31,882 nt of DNA from Collinsella sp. (GCA_031294825.1 JAUMPM010000030.1:1-31882); one strand, 5' to 3'. Positions 8,616-17,092 are shown, counted from the stretch's first letter. Notes: a model not told the origin generated them from the letters alone. Made by a program: numbers and translations.

Positions 8616-8621
8616 ATTATA
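8616..8621 (-). promoter_or_regulatory. Likely -10 box of the efp promoter
   Basis: A perfect TATAAT is read on the minus strand, about 60 bp before the efp start and downstream of the terminator of the preceding gene. The -35 region is weak. Confidence 0.55.
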
Positions 8622-8651
8622 CACTTGCAGACGGCGCCTGCGGCGAGCGCA

Positions 8652-8695
8652 TAAAAAGAGAACGCGGGGCGTCCGAATCGATCCGGACGCCCCGC
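8652..8695 (-). terminator. Rho-independent terminator of the Xaa-Pro peptidase gene
   Basis: A 12-bp perfect stem (GCGGGGCGTCCG at 8664-8675, partner at 8684-8695) is followed on the minus strand by a T-rich run about 5 bases beyond. It separates the peptidase transcript from efp. Confidence 0.85.
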
Positions 8696-8718
8696 CCCAA
8701 ACTATCTACCGAAGTAGA

Positions 8719-9849
8719 CTAGCAGTCGATAACGTGCAGGTCGTGCGGGGTCTTGGTGAAGGGCTCGTAGCCGTTCTCGGTGACCACGCCGTAGTCCTCA
8801 AGGCGCACGCCACCCACGCCGGGCAGGTAGACGCCGGGCTCCATGGTGACAACCGAGCCGATCTCGATGGTGTTCTTGCTGCGGTTGAAATTGGGCAGCT
8901 CGTGGATGTCGATGCCCACGCCGTGGCCCAAACCATGGTTGTAGTAATCGCCATAGCCGGCATCGCCGATGATCTTCTTGGAAAGCTTGAAAATGTCGTT
9001 GCCCTCGACGCCCGGATGGATGGCGGCGACGCACTCCTCGTGCGTACGGCGCACGAGCGCATACAGGTCGAGCTGCTCCTGCGTGGGCTCGCCCATCACG
9101 ACGGTGCGCGTCATATCGGAACGATAATCGCAGTAGCCCGCGCCGTAATCCATGAGGACAAAGTCGCCCTTCTCGATCACGCGGTCGCTCGGCACGGCAT
9201 GCGGGTTGGCGGTGTTGGGTCCGCTCGCCACGATGGAGCCGAAGGCAAGGCTGTCAGCGCCGTTGGCGAACATAAAGTTCTCGAGCTCGTTGCGAACCTG
9301 CTTCTCGGTCATACCGGGCTTAATAAAGCCGAGCATGTGCTGGAAGGCGGCGTCAGTGATCGACTGTGCATGGCGCATGAGCTCGATCTCCTCGGCATCC
9401 TTGATGGCGCGCATCTTGCGGATGTCGTCATGCATCAGCGGCAGCATACAGGCAACGGAGCGGTCCTCCAGGCCGCGCTGAATACCCTGGTAGAAGTTAA
9501 TCTGCATGTCGTCCTCGACGGCGCAGACGCGGCATTTGTTGGCCACGATCTTGCAGGCGACCCAACCGGGGATGGTGCCCTCATCCATGTCGTAGACCCA
9601 GGGGCTGCCGGCGGGCGTGTTCTCCTCAAAGCTGTTGAGGTAGCGCGAGTCGGTGTGGAACAGGCACTGGTCGGCCGTAATAAACGCAGCGTGCGGGAAC
9701 TCGAAGGTGTAGTCGAAGACGCCCTTCACGCCCGTAAGCCAACGAAGGTTGGCCTCGTCGCGCACCACGATGGCGTCGTAACCACGCTCGACCATCAGGG
9801 CACGGACACGCTCGATACGACCGGCAGGACCGGCAGCAAACTCAGACAT
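8719..9849 (-). CDS. M24-family Xaa-Pro aminopeptidase/dipeptidase
   Basis: This 376-residue metallopeptidase should release amino acids before proline in peptides. It has an N-terminal creatinase-like domain (residues ~1-140) and a C-terminal pita-bread M24 domain. The metal ligands are visible: Asp in VLMDYGAGY and in YRSDMTRTV, His in GLGHGVGIDIHE, Glu in MEPGVYLPGVGG and Glu in RLEDYGVV. AAGGAA precedes the ATG. It lies just before efp in transcription order but has its own terminator. The pairing of a prolyl peptidase with EF-P is common in Gram-positive bacteria. Whether it acts on dipeptides (PepQ) or longer peptides (PepP) cannot be decided. Confidence 0.93.
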   Translation of the reverse strand: MSEFAAGPAGRIERVRALMVERGYDAIVVRDEANLRWLTGVKGVFDYTFEFPHAAFITADQCLFHTDSRYLNSFEENTPAGSPWVYDMDEGTIPGWVACKIVANKCRVCAVEDDMQINFYQGIQRGLEDRSVACMLPLMHDDIRKMRAIKDAEEIELMRHAQSITDAAFQHMLGFIKPGMTEKQVRNELENFMFANGADSLAFGSIVASGPNTANPHAVPSDRVIEKGDFVLMDYGAGYCDYRSDMTRTVVMGEPTQEQLDLYALVRRTHEECVAAIHPGVEGNDIFKLSKKIIGDAGYGDYYNHGLGHGVGIDIHELPNFNRSKNTIEIGSVVTMEPGVYLPGVGGVRLEDYGVVTENGYEPFTKTPHDLHVIDC

Positions 9850-9881
9850 GCAGATTCCTTTCTTGTTGTCTCTATATAGAC

Positions 9882-9944
9882 GGGACGGGTCTCAACCGAA
9901 CGACGGAATCGCATGCGATCCGCAACCGATTGGAAACCCGCCCC
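9882..9944 (-). promoter_or_regulatory. Nested imperfect palindrome in the leader of the peptidase gene
   Basis: An outer 9-bp arm pair (9882-9890 with 9936-9944, one G-U) encloses a perfect 12-bp palindrome ATCGCATGCGAT at 9908-9919. There is no T-run, so it does not look like a terminator. It may be an operator or an RNA structure in the 5' leader. A TTGACA at 9970-9975 (minus strand) lies upstream as a possible -35 box, with only a weak -10 at 17-bp spacing. Confidence 0.4.
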
Positions 9945-9981
9945 TCAACATGATACGAAAGACGATGGATGTCAATAAATC

Positions 9982-11091
9982 TTAGAGAAGTTCTTTGCGA
10001 GAAGCCAAGTAGGCGTGAGCATGGCGCTCAAGAACCTCGTCCTCAACGCTCGTTAGGCGAATGGCACCGAGTGCTGCGGGTAGCGGCAGCATGCTGCGAT
10101 TCGAGCGAGCGAACTGCTGCTTGCGGAACTCCTCGATATATGCGCCAGGCTCCAGATCGAAGGCAAGTTCCTCGATACCAAAGTCCTCCAGGCAGTCATC
10201 AACCTCAAAGACATAATCGATATCGAAGTCGCAGGCATCATGTGCTAGGCGCGCCTCAAAGCGCATGCCCTCGGACAACAGCTGGTAGGCAGGGACCTGC
10301 GAAGCGGCATCGCCCAAGCAGGCGCGCAGGGTACGCTCCCCCGTCTTGCCAAAATCGAGCGCATGGCGAGCGCTCGGGTTCGTGGCCATCAGTACGTCCT
10401 TGCGAGCAGTCTGAGACCACTGAACGGCATTGACGAGCGCGACCTCCTCGCCCGCGAGAATCTCGGGGACGGTCTCAGTAAACTGATTCCAGCGGGACTT
10501 GCTGCTCGAAAGCATGGTGCCAACAAGTACCGCATAGCCGAGCTTGAGGTCCTCGGGGTCCGCCTCGCGAACAAGGTCGAGGTCACACACGATCAAGCCA
10601 GGTTCAGGACGGAACGCGATGGCGGGAAGCGCATTGGCCGACGAGGCGACGAGCGGCTTCATGGTCGTCGCGACCGTGAGCATGGCGTCGAACGTCGTCG
10701 GCAGCAAGGCGCACTCAGTGCGACCGCACCACTGATTGGCGCACCAGCTAACAACCGAGCAGGTTGCGGCGTCGCCAACGGCGACAACCAGATCGTCGCA
10801 GGTAATGCCGTTGGCAGACAGGGCGCCAAAGATAGCATCAGCATCGGCCAGCGTGGCACCAGCAGGCGAAACCTCGAGGACTAGCGGCGACACGGCAAAA
10901 CCGGCGTCGACCAGCGCATGCTCGACGACCTCACCAAAACGCTCGGATGTGACGTCGTTCCAAACCACCATCGCGCGCTTAGGCTTGCCAACGGCCGAGG
11001 CAAACATGCGCGACAGCTCATCGAACGCGCCCAATCCGACGCGGACATCGACACTGCGGTTTTGGAAATTGATCAGTTGACGGCGAATCAT
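9982..11091 (-). CDS. Degenerate 3-dehydroquinate synthase-like protein (AroB family, probably not a zinc DHQ synthase)
   Basis: The 369-residue protein aligns in outline with AroB: VDVRVGLGAFDEL, LVVAVGDAAT (105-110), the PTT block (131-133), GLIVCDLDLV and a helical C-half. Key DHQ-synthase residues are gone. The family block LNxGHTxGHAxE reads LDFGKTGERTLRA (245-257), LxxGxAExxKxG reads LKLGYAVLVGTML, and LHGEAV reads LLSEGMRFEA. So all three expected zinc ligands (Glu, His, His) are replaced, as is the VDxSVGGK loop. The start is ATG 11091, which overlaps the aroK stop as ATGA; a longer frame from 11124 lies inside aroK. Coupling to an intact shikimate kinase argues for a shikimate-related origin. 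Present function is unknown. Confidence 0.75.
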   Translation of the reverse strand: MIRRQLINFQNRSVDVRVGLGAFDELSRMFASAVGKPKRAMVVWNDVTSERFGEVVEHALVDAGFAVSPLVLEVSPAGATLADADAIFGALSANGITCDDLVVAVGDAATCSVVSWCANQWCGRTECALLPTTFDAMLTVATTMKPLVASSANALPAIAFRPEPGLIVCDLDLVREADPEDLKLGYAVLVGTMLSSSKSRWNQFTETVPEILAGEEVALVNAVQWSQTARKDVLMATNPSARHALDFGKTGERTLRACLGDAASQVPAYQLLSEGMRFEARLAHDACDFDIDYVFEVDDCLEDFGIEELAFDLEPGAYIEEFRKQQFARSNRSMLPLPAALGAIRLTSVEDEVLERHAHAYLASRKELL

Positions 11092-11621
11092 AGCAGTCCA
11101 CGCTCCAAAAGCATCTCGGCACAAAGGTAGGAAACGTCCTCGAAGGACTTGTTGCGAATATCAAGGGTAAGGTCGGCGGCCTGGCGATATAGCGGACGGC
11201 GATGCTCAAACAGGCGCGCGGCATGCTCGGGAGAGCGGAAATCGGGGCGCGTGTCGGACCGACGAATCTGGCGAATCGAATCCTCGAAGTCACCCTCGAG
11301 GTACACGCACGTACCCATTTCGTGCATCAGCTCAATATTCACCGGCGTCTCGACGATACCGCCCCCGCACGAAACCAACAGGCTGCGCTCGCTTTGGAGC
11401 GAACGGAGCGCCGAGGTCTCGAGCTCGCGAAAACGATCCTCACCCTCGGTCTCAAAAATCTCGGTTACCGACTTGCCGCAACGGCGCACGACCAGGCGAT
11501 CGGTATCGATAAAACGCCGCTTGAACATGGTGCCGACGTTGCGCGCGAGCGTCGATTTGCCCGCGCCCAAAAAGCCGATAAAGAAGATATGGTCGCAGCC
11601 GTGTTTGGTGTGCTGGGACAT
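11088..11621 (-). CDS. aroK: Shikimate kinase
   Basis: This 177-residue kinase would phosphorylate shikimate at the 3-hydroxyl in chorismate synthesis. The P-loop GFLGAGKST is at residues 16-24. The substrate-binding DTD is at 39-41, and the RFRELE segment carries the conserved arginine. The Walker-B-like SCGGGIVETP is at 84-93, with the lid and RPLY segments later. All landmarks for activity are present, unlike the following aroB-like gene. It starts 8 bp after the yqeG-type gene and overlaps the next gene by 4 bp. A gluconokinase-type relative is possible, but the DTD/GGG pattern favours AroK. Confidence 0.9.
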   Translation of the reverse strand: MSQHTKHGCDHIFFIGFLGAGKSTLARNVGTMFKRRFIDTDRLVVRRCGKSVTEIFETEGEDRFRELETSALRSLQSERSLLVSCGGGIVETPVNIELMHEMGTCVYLEGDFEDSIRQIRRSDTRPDFRSPEHAARLFEHRRPLYRQAADLTLDIRNKSFEDVSYLCAEMLLERGLL

Positions 11622-11629
11622 GACGAGAC

Positions 11630-12127
11630 CTATTCCTCGCAGGGAAGGTCACGCAGGGCCCGGCGCTCAAAGATACGGAAGATCTGCGTATACCACAGGT
11701 CCTGCGTCGCCTGCGGCTTTACCAGGATGGTATCGACGCCGGCGAAGTTGCCGCTCCACACGTCCGTGTAGAGCTGATCACCAATCAACACCGCCTCGTC
11801 GGCCGTGGCGCCGAGGCGCTTAAGACCCGCCTTGAGGGCAAACGGCGCCGGCTTCATGGCGTGGCTGATAGCCTCAAGTCCCAGCTCGCGCGCAGAGCTC
11901 ATGACCTGGTCGCGATGCCAGTTGTTGGACACCATGCACAGCTTAAAGCCTTTGGCGCGGGCGGCGTCGAGCCAAGCGGAAACCGCGGTGGGAACCTGCT
12001 CGGTGTCGCGCGGCACCAGGGTGTTATCGCGATCGAGCAGAATGGCGCGTTTGCCGTCGGCCCACAGGGTATCAAGGTCGATGCGATCGACCGAGGCAAC
12101 GTAACGTTTGGGGCTAAAAATCCTCAT
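11630..12127 (-). CDS. YqeG-family HAD IIIA-type phosphatase
   Basis: The 165-residue protein carries the HAD motifs: LLDRDNTLV (Asp32 and Asp34, nucleophile and acid/base), MVSNNW (motif II), the lysine in SHAMKPAP (motif III) and LIGDQLYTDV (motif IV). YqeG proteins are small HAD phosphatases; relatives include phosphatidylglycerophosphatases, but the substrate here is unknown. ATG 12127, one base after the mltG stop, is chosen. The open frame runs much further upstream, but that part is a frame-shifted shadow of mltG, rich in Arg, Pro and Thr. The ribosome site is weak, as expected for coupling. Confidence 0.9.
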   Translation of the reverse strand: MRIFSPKRYVASVDRIDLDTLWADGKRAILLDRDNTLVPRDTEQVPTAVSAWLDAARAKGFKLCMVSNNWHRDQVMSSARELGLEAISHAMKPAPFALKAGLKRLGATADEAVLIGDQLYTDVWSGNFAGVDTILVKPQATQDLWYTQIFRIFERRALRDLPCEE

Positions 12128-12128
12128 G

Positions 12129-13562
12129 CTAATTCCAAGACTGTTGATGCTCTTCGTAGGTTTGCGAGAAGTACTCCTCGTCCTGCGTAATGTAGAAATA
12201 CAGGTCATCGGAGTCGGTCGGCTCAAGCGTGGCCTTGAGCGCCTCGAGCGACGGAGAGCAGATGGGCGTGGGTGGCAGACCCTCGTGCTTATAGGTGTTA
12301 TACGGGCTATCGCTCTGCAGGTCGTCGGCGGTAACCTCGCCACCGGTGACATACATCATGGTCGCATCGCTGTTGAGATAGCGCAGACCATCGAGCTTGC
12401 CGGCAAGACGGTTGTAGAAGACCGAGGCCACGTGCGCGCGCTGGTCGGCGTTGAGGCCCTCGCGCTCAACGATAGAGGCCAAGTTGACGATGTCGTAGTC
12501 GGACATATCCACACCGTAGCGTTCCTTGATCTTGGCTTCGCAGCTCGCAAAGTCAAGCGACTTGTACTCGGTCTTAAACTGATCGAGCATAGCGCGAATC
12601 ACGTCATCGGCCGTCGGCGAATCGTCCAACGAATAGGTCTTGGGGAACAAGAAACCCTCGAGCGAATCGTTGGCGGCGCCCTTAAGGAAGCTATAGTCGT
12701 CCACGTAGTTGGAGGCCTTGGCCTGGTTGAGGAAGTCTTCCTTAGAGATACTGTCATAGGCCTGGGCCACACGGTCGGCGACTTGATCGACCGTTAGACC
12801 CTCAGGGATAGTCAGCGCATTGGAGCCCGCGTTGGGGCCTTCCATGAGCTGCTGAACAACCTTGGTCGCATCCATGAGTGTGGTGAACGAATAAGTACCA
12901 GGCTTGAGCGACATATCGGCGTTGAGCTTTTTCACCGCCGCATAGTAATCCTTGGGATTTTCGACGATATGGTTCTCGGAGAGAATCGAGGCGATCGTAT
13001 CGCCCGAAGCACCGTCGGGAATGGTTACCGTAACCTGCTGCCCAGCCGTGACCTTCGTATCCCCACCGGCAAAAAAGCCCTTGACGGCCGGCACGACAAA
13101 GAAAGCGATCGCGACAAGCGCAAGCACGGCGACGACGCCACCGATAATCATAGGCACCGGGGAGCTTTTCTTTTGAGCACCGCGACGAGCATGCGTGTTG
13201 TAGCTCGAGCGGGTCGCCGGAGCAACGCCATGCGAACCGCGAGCGTGATGCGAATGCGATTGGGGGGCCTGCGTTCGCTGGGTAGGTGCCTGCTGCTTAA
13301 AGCGGGTGCCGCCTGCAGGCTGGGCCGTGCGAGCAGTGGGCTGCTGAGCCGCGTGAGAAGCCGGATGCTGAACCGAACGAGCAGAAGGCTGTTGACCCGT
13401 CCGTTGAACAGGTTGGGCCGAGCGAGAGAAGGACTGCACCGGGCGCGCGGCAGACTGAGCTGCGCGCTGCGTCGGCTGTGCCGGACGCTGGCCAGGCTGG
13501 GCAGGGCGCGACGCCGGCTGCTGCGTACGATTCGGCTGGCGCGGATCGGAAGCGCTAGGCAT
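12129..13562 (-). CDS. mltG: Endolytic murein transglycosylase MltG (YceG-like)
   Basis: MltG cleaves nascent glycan strands at the outer face of the membrane and sets strand length. The 477-residue protein has a ~135-residue N-terminal low-complexity tail rich in Pro, Gln, Arg, Ala and Ser (cytoplasmic). One transmembrane helix follows (about 137-160), then the YceG domain. The catalytic glutamate is in ASIVEREG (about Glu366), followed by VASVFYNRL and the SDATMMYV and SPYNTYKHEGLPPTPI blocks. ATG 13562 is selected for a near-perfect AGGAGGT about 6 bases upstream; it overlaps the end of ruvX by 8 bp. The long tail is unusual compared with the E. coli protein (~340 residues). Confidence 0.93.
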   Translation of the reverse strand: MPSASDPRQPNRTQQPASRPAQPGQRPAQPTQRAAQSAARPVQSFSRSAQPVQRTGQQPSARSVQHPASHAAQQPTARTAQPAGGTRFKQQAPTQRTQAPQSHSHHARGSHGVAPATRSSYNTHARRGAQKKSSPVPMIIGGVVAVLALVAIAFFVVPAVKGFFAGGDTKVTAGQQVTVTIPDGASGDTIASILSENHIVENPKDYYAAVKKLNADMSLKPGTYSFTTLMDATKVVQQLMEGPNAGSNALTIPEGLTVDQVADRVAQAYDSISKEDFLNQAKASNYVDDYSFLKGAANDSLEGFLFPKTYSLDDSPTADDVIRAMLDQFKTEYKSLDFASCEAKIKERYGVDMSDYDIVNLASIVEREGLNADQRAHVASVFYNRLAGKLDGLRYLNSDATMMYVTGGEVTADDLQSDSPYNTYKHEGLPPTPICSPSLEALKATLEPTDSDDLYFYITQDEEYFSQTYEEHQQSWN

Positions 13563-13983
13563 GCTGGACCTCCTCGTTTTTACGATCGAGCCACGTCTGC
13601 AAAAACAGGCTGGCGGCAATCATGTCGATCTTGCCCCTCATCTGCTTTTCGTTGAGTCCCTGCTCGCGCAGGATACGCTTGGCCTCTTGCGAGGACAGGC
13701 GCTCGTCCTCAAACTCCAGCGGAAGATCGAGCTCGTCGGCAATCTTTTGCGCCACGGCGGCAACGCGCTCGGCCTGAGGGCCGGGCTCACCGGCCATGGT
13801 CAGGGGACGTCCGCTTACCAGGATGTCGGGCTCATAGTCCTCGACAAGGTAGCGGAACGTCTTGGCCATACCGGTGACCTCGGCGGCCGGGAGCACCTTG
13901 ACGGGCATCGCCATCTTGCCATCACGGCTCGAGACGGCGATGCCAATCCTGGTCTCCCCTATGTCCAACGCAAGCGCGACCAC
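13555..13983 (-). CDS. ruvX: RuvX/YqgF, pre-16S rRNA nuclease / Holliday junction resolvase-like
   Basis: The 142-residue RNase H-fold protein starts VALALDIGETRIG, with the first catalytic Asp at residue 7, and has DERLSSQEAKRIL and KIDMIAASLFLQTWL carrying the other acidic positions. YqgF is best known for maturing the 5' end of 16S rRNA; a resolvase role has been proposed. The start codon is GTG with a weak purine-rich site. It lies 17 bp after alaS and overlaps mltG, an order (alaS-yqgF-mltG) seen in many Gram-positive bacteria. Confidence 0.93.
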   Translation of the reverse strand: MVALALDIGETRIGIAVSSRDGKMAMPVKVLPAAEVTGMAKTFRYLVEDYEPDILVSGRPLTMAGEPGPQAERVAAVAQKIADELDLPLEFEDERLSSQEAKRILREQGLNEKQMRGKIDMIAASLFLQTWLDRKNEEVQHA

Positions 13984-14000
13984 AGTGACTTCTTAGATTC

Positions 14001-16658
14001 TTAGGCGCCGAGCGCGGTCTTGGCGGCCGCGAGGGCATCGGCGATACCGGCGGCGTTCTTGCCACCGGCCTGGGCCATGTTGGGACGGCCGCCACCGCGA
14101 CCGTCGACCAGGCCCGCGATCTGCTTGATCACATTGCCGGCGTGGAAACCGGCCTTGACGGCGTCATCGGAACCAGCGGCGAGCAGGGCCGGGGTGCCCT
14201 TCTCGGTCACGCTCGCGACGACGCAGGCGACAGGGCCGGCGACCTTCTGGTGCACGGTATCCCATACGTTGCGCAGGTCGGCAGCCTCAAGGCCCTGCAG
14301 CTCGGCGACGACGAGCTTGTAGCCATCGAACTCGACGGCGCCCTCGATGGCGCTGGAGATGGCGTCGGAGGAGCCACCGGTCAGCGCCTTTTTGAGCTTG
14401 TTGGACGTCTCGCGCAGCTCGGCCTGCAGGTTCTCCACGCGAGCGGGAACCTCGTCGAAGCGGCACTTGAGCGCAGCGGCGGCGGCGTCAACGAGCGCCA
14501 GGCGGTCGGCCATATAGTCGAGCGCGCCCTTAGAGGTCACGGCCTCGATACGGCGGACATTGGAGCCCGTAGAGGACTCGGAAATAATCTTAAACAGGCC
14601 GATCTCGGCGGTATTGGCAGCGTGCGTACCACCGCAGAGCTCGCGAGAGAACGGCTGGTCCTCGGCGCCCACGGAGACGACGCGGACGACATCGCCGTAC
14701 TTCTCTCCAAACAGAGCGACAGCGCCGGCAGCCTTAGCCTCGTCGATGCCCATGACACGGGTCACGACCGGCTTGGAGGCGAAAATCTGCTGGTTGACCA
14801 GGTCCTCGACAGCCTTGAGCTGCTCGGAGGAAAGGGCCTCGAAGTGCGTGAAGTCAAAGCGCAGGTGCTCGGGCGTCACCAGCGAGCCGGCCTGGGACAC
14901 GTGCTCGCCCAGGACCTGCTTAAGGGCGGCGTCGAGCAGGTGCGTGGCGGTGTGGTTGCGGCGCAGGAAGCCACGGCGCTCGGCGTCGAGAGCGGCGGTC
15001 ACAGCGGCACCAGCAGAAAGCGTGCCCTCGGCAACGTGGGCGACGTGAGCATACAGGCCGTTGTGGTTCTTGGTATCGGAAACGGTCAGCGAAACGCCCT
15101 CGGCGGAAAGCTCGCCGGCATCGCCCTGCTGGCCACCCATCTCGGCATAGAACGGGGTGCGGTCGAGCACAACCTCGACGTCCTCGCCCGCGGCGGCGGA
15201 CTCGACGGACTCGCCGTTGCGCACGATGGCGACAACCTTGGCGCCCTCGATCACATCGTTGTCATAACCGTCGAACTCGGTCGCTGCGACCTTGTCCGAA
15301 AGCTCGACCCACACGTCGTTGAAGCTGCCCCAGGCGTCGCCCTTGGCATTGGCGCGGGCGCGGGCCTTCTGGTCCTCCATGCAGGCAGTGAAGCCGTCCA
15401 TGTCGACGTCGTGGCCAGCGGTGCCAGCGATCTCGACGGTCAGGTCGATGGGGAAACCAAAGGTGTCGTGCAGCTTAAAGGCAACATCGCCCGGAAGCAC
15501 GGCGCCCTCAGCAAGCGCTGCCAGGGCCTCGTCCAGATAGACGCGGCCGTTGTCGAGCGTCGTGGAGAAGCGCTCCTCCTCAGAGGCGACGATACCATTG
15601 ACGAGGGCGACGTTCTTGAGCAGCTCGGGATAGGCCTCGCCCATCTGGGCGTTGACCTCGTCGATAAACTTGGTCAGGAAGGCGCCCTCGATGCCCAGCA
15701 GGCGACCGTGGAACACGGCGCGGCGGAGCAGGCGGCGAAGGACGTACTCGCGACCCTCGTTACCAGGCAGGATGCCGTCAGAAATCATAAAGTCGACGGC
15801 ACGGGAGTGGTCGGCGATGATGCGCAGCGAGCGGCTGGCACCGGAGTAATCGTCGGCGTCATAGGTCTTGCCGCTGATCTTCTCGCCCAGCTTGATGAGG
15901 TGCTGCATCAGATCGCCGTCGTAGTTAGCGGTCTTGTGCTGCATGATGGCGGCCATGCGCTCCAGGCCCATGCCCGTATCGAGGTTGCGGTGCGGCAGCT
16001 CCGGCATGGAGCCGTCCTCCTGACGGTCATACTGGGTAAAAACGAGGTTCCAGAACTCCAGGAATCGGTCGCAGTCACAGCCAGGCTTGCAGTCGGGGCT
16101 GCCGCAGCCGACCTCCTCGCCCATGTCAAAATAGATCTCGGAGCACGGACCGCAGGGACCGGTGGGGCCAGCGGCCCAGAAGTTGTCGTCCTCACCCAGG
16201 CGGGAGATGTGGTCCTCGGCAACGCCCAGAGAACGCCACACGTCGTGGGTCTCGTCGTCCTCGGTAAAGACGGTGAAGTACAGGCGATCGAGTGGCAGCT
16301 TGAACTCCTTGGTGATGAGCTCAAAGGCCCAGGCGCAAGCCTGCTGCTTGGAGACGCCGCCAAAAGAGAAGTCGCCGAGCATCTCGAAGAAGGACAGGTG
16401 ACGGCCATCCTCGCCGATGCAGTCGATGTCGTTGGTGCGGACGCACTTCTGGCAGGAGATCGCGCCGATCTCCTTCATGGTCTTCTTGCCCTGGTAGTAC
16501 TCCTTAAACTGGTTCATGCCGGCGTTGGCAAGCAGCAGTGAAGGATCGTCGGGGACGAGGGACGAAGAAGGATAGAGCTTAAGACCGCGCTCCTCAAAGA
16601 AGTTGAGGAACTTGGAGCGAATCTCGGCCGTAGTCATTGACGGGTAGTCAGCACTCAT
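14001..16658 (-). CDS. alaS: Alanine--tRNA ligase
   Basis: The 885-residue enzyme charges tRNA-Ala and edits Ser/Gly mischarging. The class II catalytic core is at the N-terminus (RSKFLNFFEERGLKLYPSSS, LLANAGMNQFK, FFEMLGDFSFG). The editing domain shows HTATHLLDAALKQVLG (HxxxH) and the CGGTHAANTAEIG zinc ligands. A coiled region and the C-terminal C-Ala domain with the GRGGGRPNMAQAGG motif close the protein. ATG 16658 is chosen for the AGGAG site upstream and the usual N-terminal spacing; the longer frame upstream is non-coding. It starts a long minus-strand operon reaching at least to the aroK region. Confidence 0.96.
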   Translation of the reverse strand: MSADYPSMTTAEIRSKFLNFFEERGLKLYPSSSLVPDDPSLLLANAGMNQFKEYYQGKKTMKEIGAISCQKCVRTNDIDCIGEDGRHLSFFEMLGDFSFGGVSKQQACAWAFELITKEFKLPLDRLYFTVFTEDDETHDVWRSLGVAEDHISRLGEDDNFWAAGPTGPCGPCSEIYFDMGEEVGCGSPDCKPGCDCDRFLEFWNLVFTQYDRQEDGSMPELPHRNLDTGMGLERMAAIMQHKTANYDGDLMQHLIKLGEKISGKTYDADDYSGASRSLRIIADHSRAVDFMISDGILPGNEGREYVLRRLLRRAVFHGRLLGIEGAFLTKFIDEVNAQMGEAYPELLKNVALVNGIVASEEERFSTTLDNGRVYLDEALAALAEGAVLPGDVAFKLHDTFGFPIDLTVEIAGTAGHDVDMDGFTACMEDQKARARANAKGDAWGSFNDVWVELSDKVAATEFDGYDNDVIEGAKVVAIVRNGESVESAAAGEDVEVVLDRTPFYAEMGGQQGDAGELSAEGVSLTVSDTKNHNGLYAHVAHVAEGTLSAGAAVTAALDAERRGFLRRNHTATHLLDAALKQVLGEHVSQAGSLVTPEHLRFDFTHFEALSSEQLKAVEDLVNQQIFASKPVVTRVMGIDEAKAAGAVALFGEKYGDVVRVVSVGAEDQPFSRELCGGTHAANTAEIGLFKIISESSTGSNVRRIEAVTSKGALDYMADRLALVDAAAAALKCRFDEVPARVENLQAELRETSNKLKKALTGGSSDAISSAIEGAVEFDGYKLVVAELQGLEAADLRNVWDTVHQKVAGPVACVVASVTEKGTPALLAAGSDDAVKAGFHAGNVIKQIAGLVDGRGGGRPNMAQAGGKNAAGIADALAAAKTALGA

Positions 16659-16704
16659 AGAGGGAATCTCCTCGGTTTCACATCGAAACAGTTCAAACGT
16701 AACG

Positions 16705-16732
16705 ATATTACCATCCCGCCGCGCAAGTGCAA
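16705..16732 (-). promoter_or_regulatory. Promoter of the alaS operon
   Basis: On the minus strand TTGCAC (16732-16727) and TAATAT (16710-16705) are spaced by 16 bp, about 47 bp before the alaS start. The -35 box touches the T-run of the upstream terminator, which argues that the hairpin ends the preceding transcript rather than attenuating alaS. Confidence 0.6.
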
Positions 16733-16760
16733 AAAAGAGGGCCGCCAAACAGCGACCCTC
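16731..16760 (-). terminator. Rho-independent terminator upstream of alaS
   Basis: A 9-bp stem (16737-16745 with 16752-16760) has one G-U pair when read on the minus strand but a C-A mismatch on the plus strand, followed by six T residues at 16736-16731. It is oriented to end the sigma-factor/AI-2E operon, whose last gene stops at 17099. Confidence 0.75.
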
Positions 16761-16852
16761 CAGCGAAAGTGCATGTAATTTAGGACTAAGCAATCCTTTA
16801 AAAAATAGTTTTAGTAAAATACCATATAAGAATCATCCGGAAGGAGCGAACG

Positions 16853-17092
16853 ATGAATACCAAACGATTTGTCCTGAATGCACTTCTGGTAGTAGCACTT
16901 TTAGCGCTCTTGGCCTTCTCCTGCTGGTACGCAAACCAACCAGCATTTGGCTACGTATTGTATGCAGTAATGTCAGGCGATAAGGCTTATTACACTCTAC
17001 GCACAATTGACGTTCTCTTTTTCTACGTAGCCGGCCCCTTATCAATCGCTTTGCTCGCGTTTCTTGTCATTTACAACTTCAAGAAACGCTAA
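16853..17092 (+). CDS. Small two-helix membrane protein, unknown function
   Basis: The 79-residue protein is not recognised. It has a hydrophobic helix at about residues 7-25 (FVLNALLVVALLALLAFS), a short middle with several aromatic residues, and a second helix at about 52-74 ending in the basic tail NFKKR. AAGGAG sits 6 bases before the ATG, and TATAAG at 16825-16830 is a fair -10 box. It is one of the few plus-strand genes here and is less GC-rich than its neighbours. It lies entirely between alaS and the AI-2E gene, inside the predicted antisense 3' extension of that operon. No known toxin or antitoxin signature was noticed. Confidence 0.65.
   Translation: MNTKRFVLNALLVVALLALLAFSCWYANQPAFGYVLYAVMSGDKAYYTLRTIDVLFFYVAGPLSIALLAFLVIYNFKKR

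Noticed and set aside
14142..16541. Long plus-strand open frame opposite alaS (799 codons)
   Set aside because: Antisense shadow of alaS, with no motifs and no start signal.
16659..16760. T-box or attenuator upstream of alaS
   Set aside because: There is no GGGTGG-type T-box or antiterminator, and a promoter-like pair lies downstream of the hairpin's T-run. The hairpin is better read as the end of the preceding minus-strand transcript.
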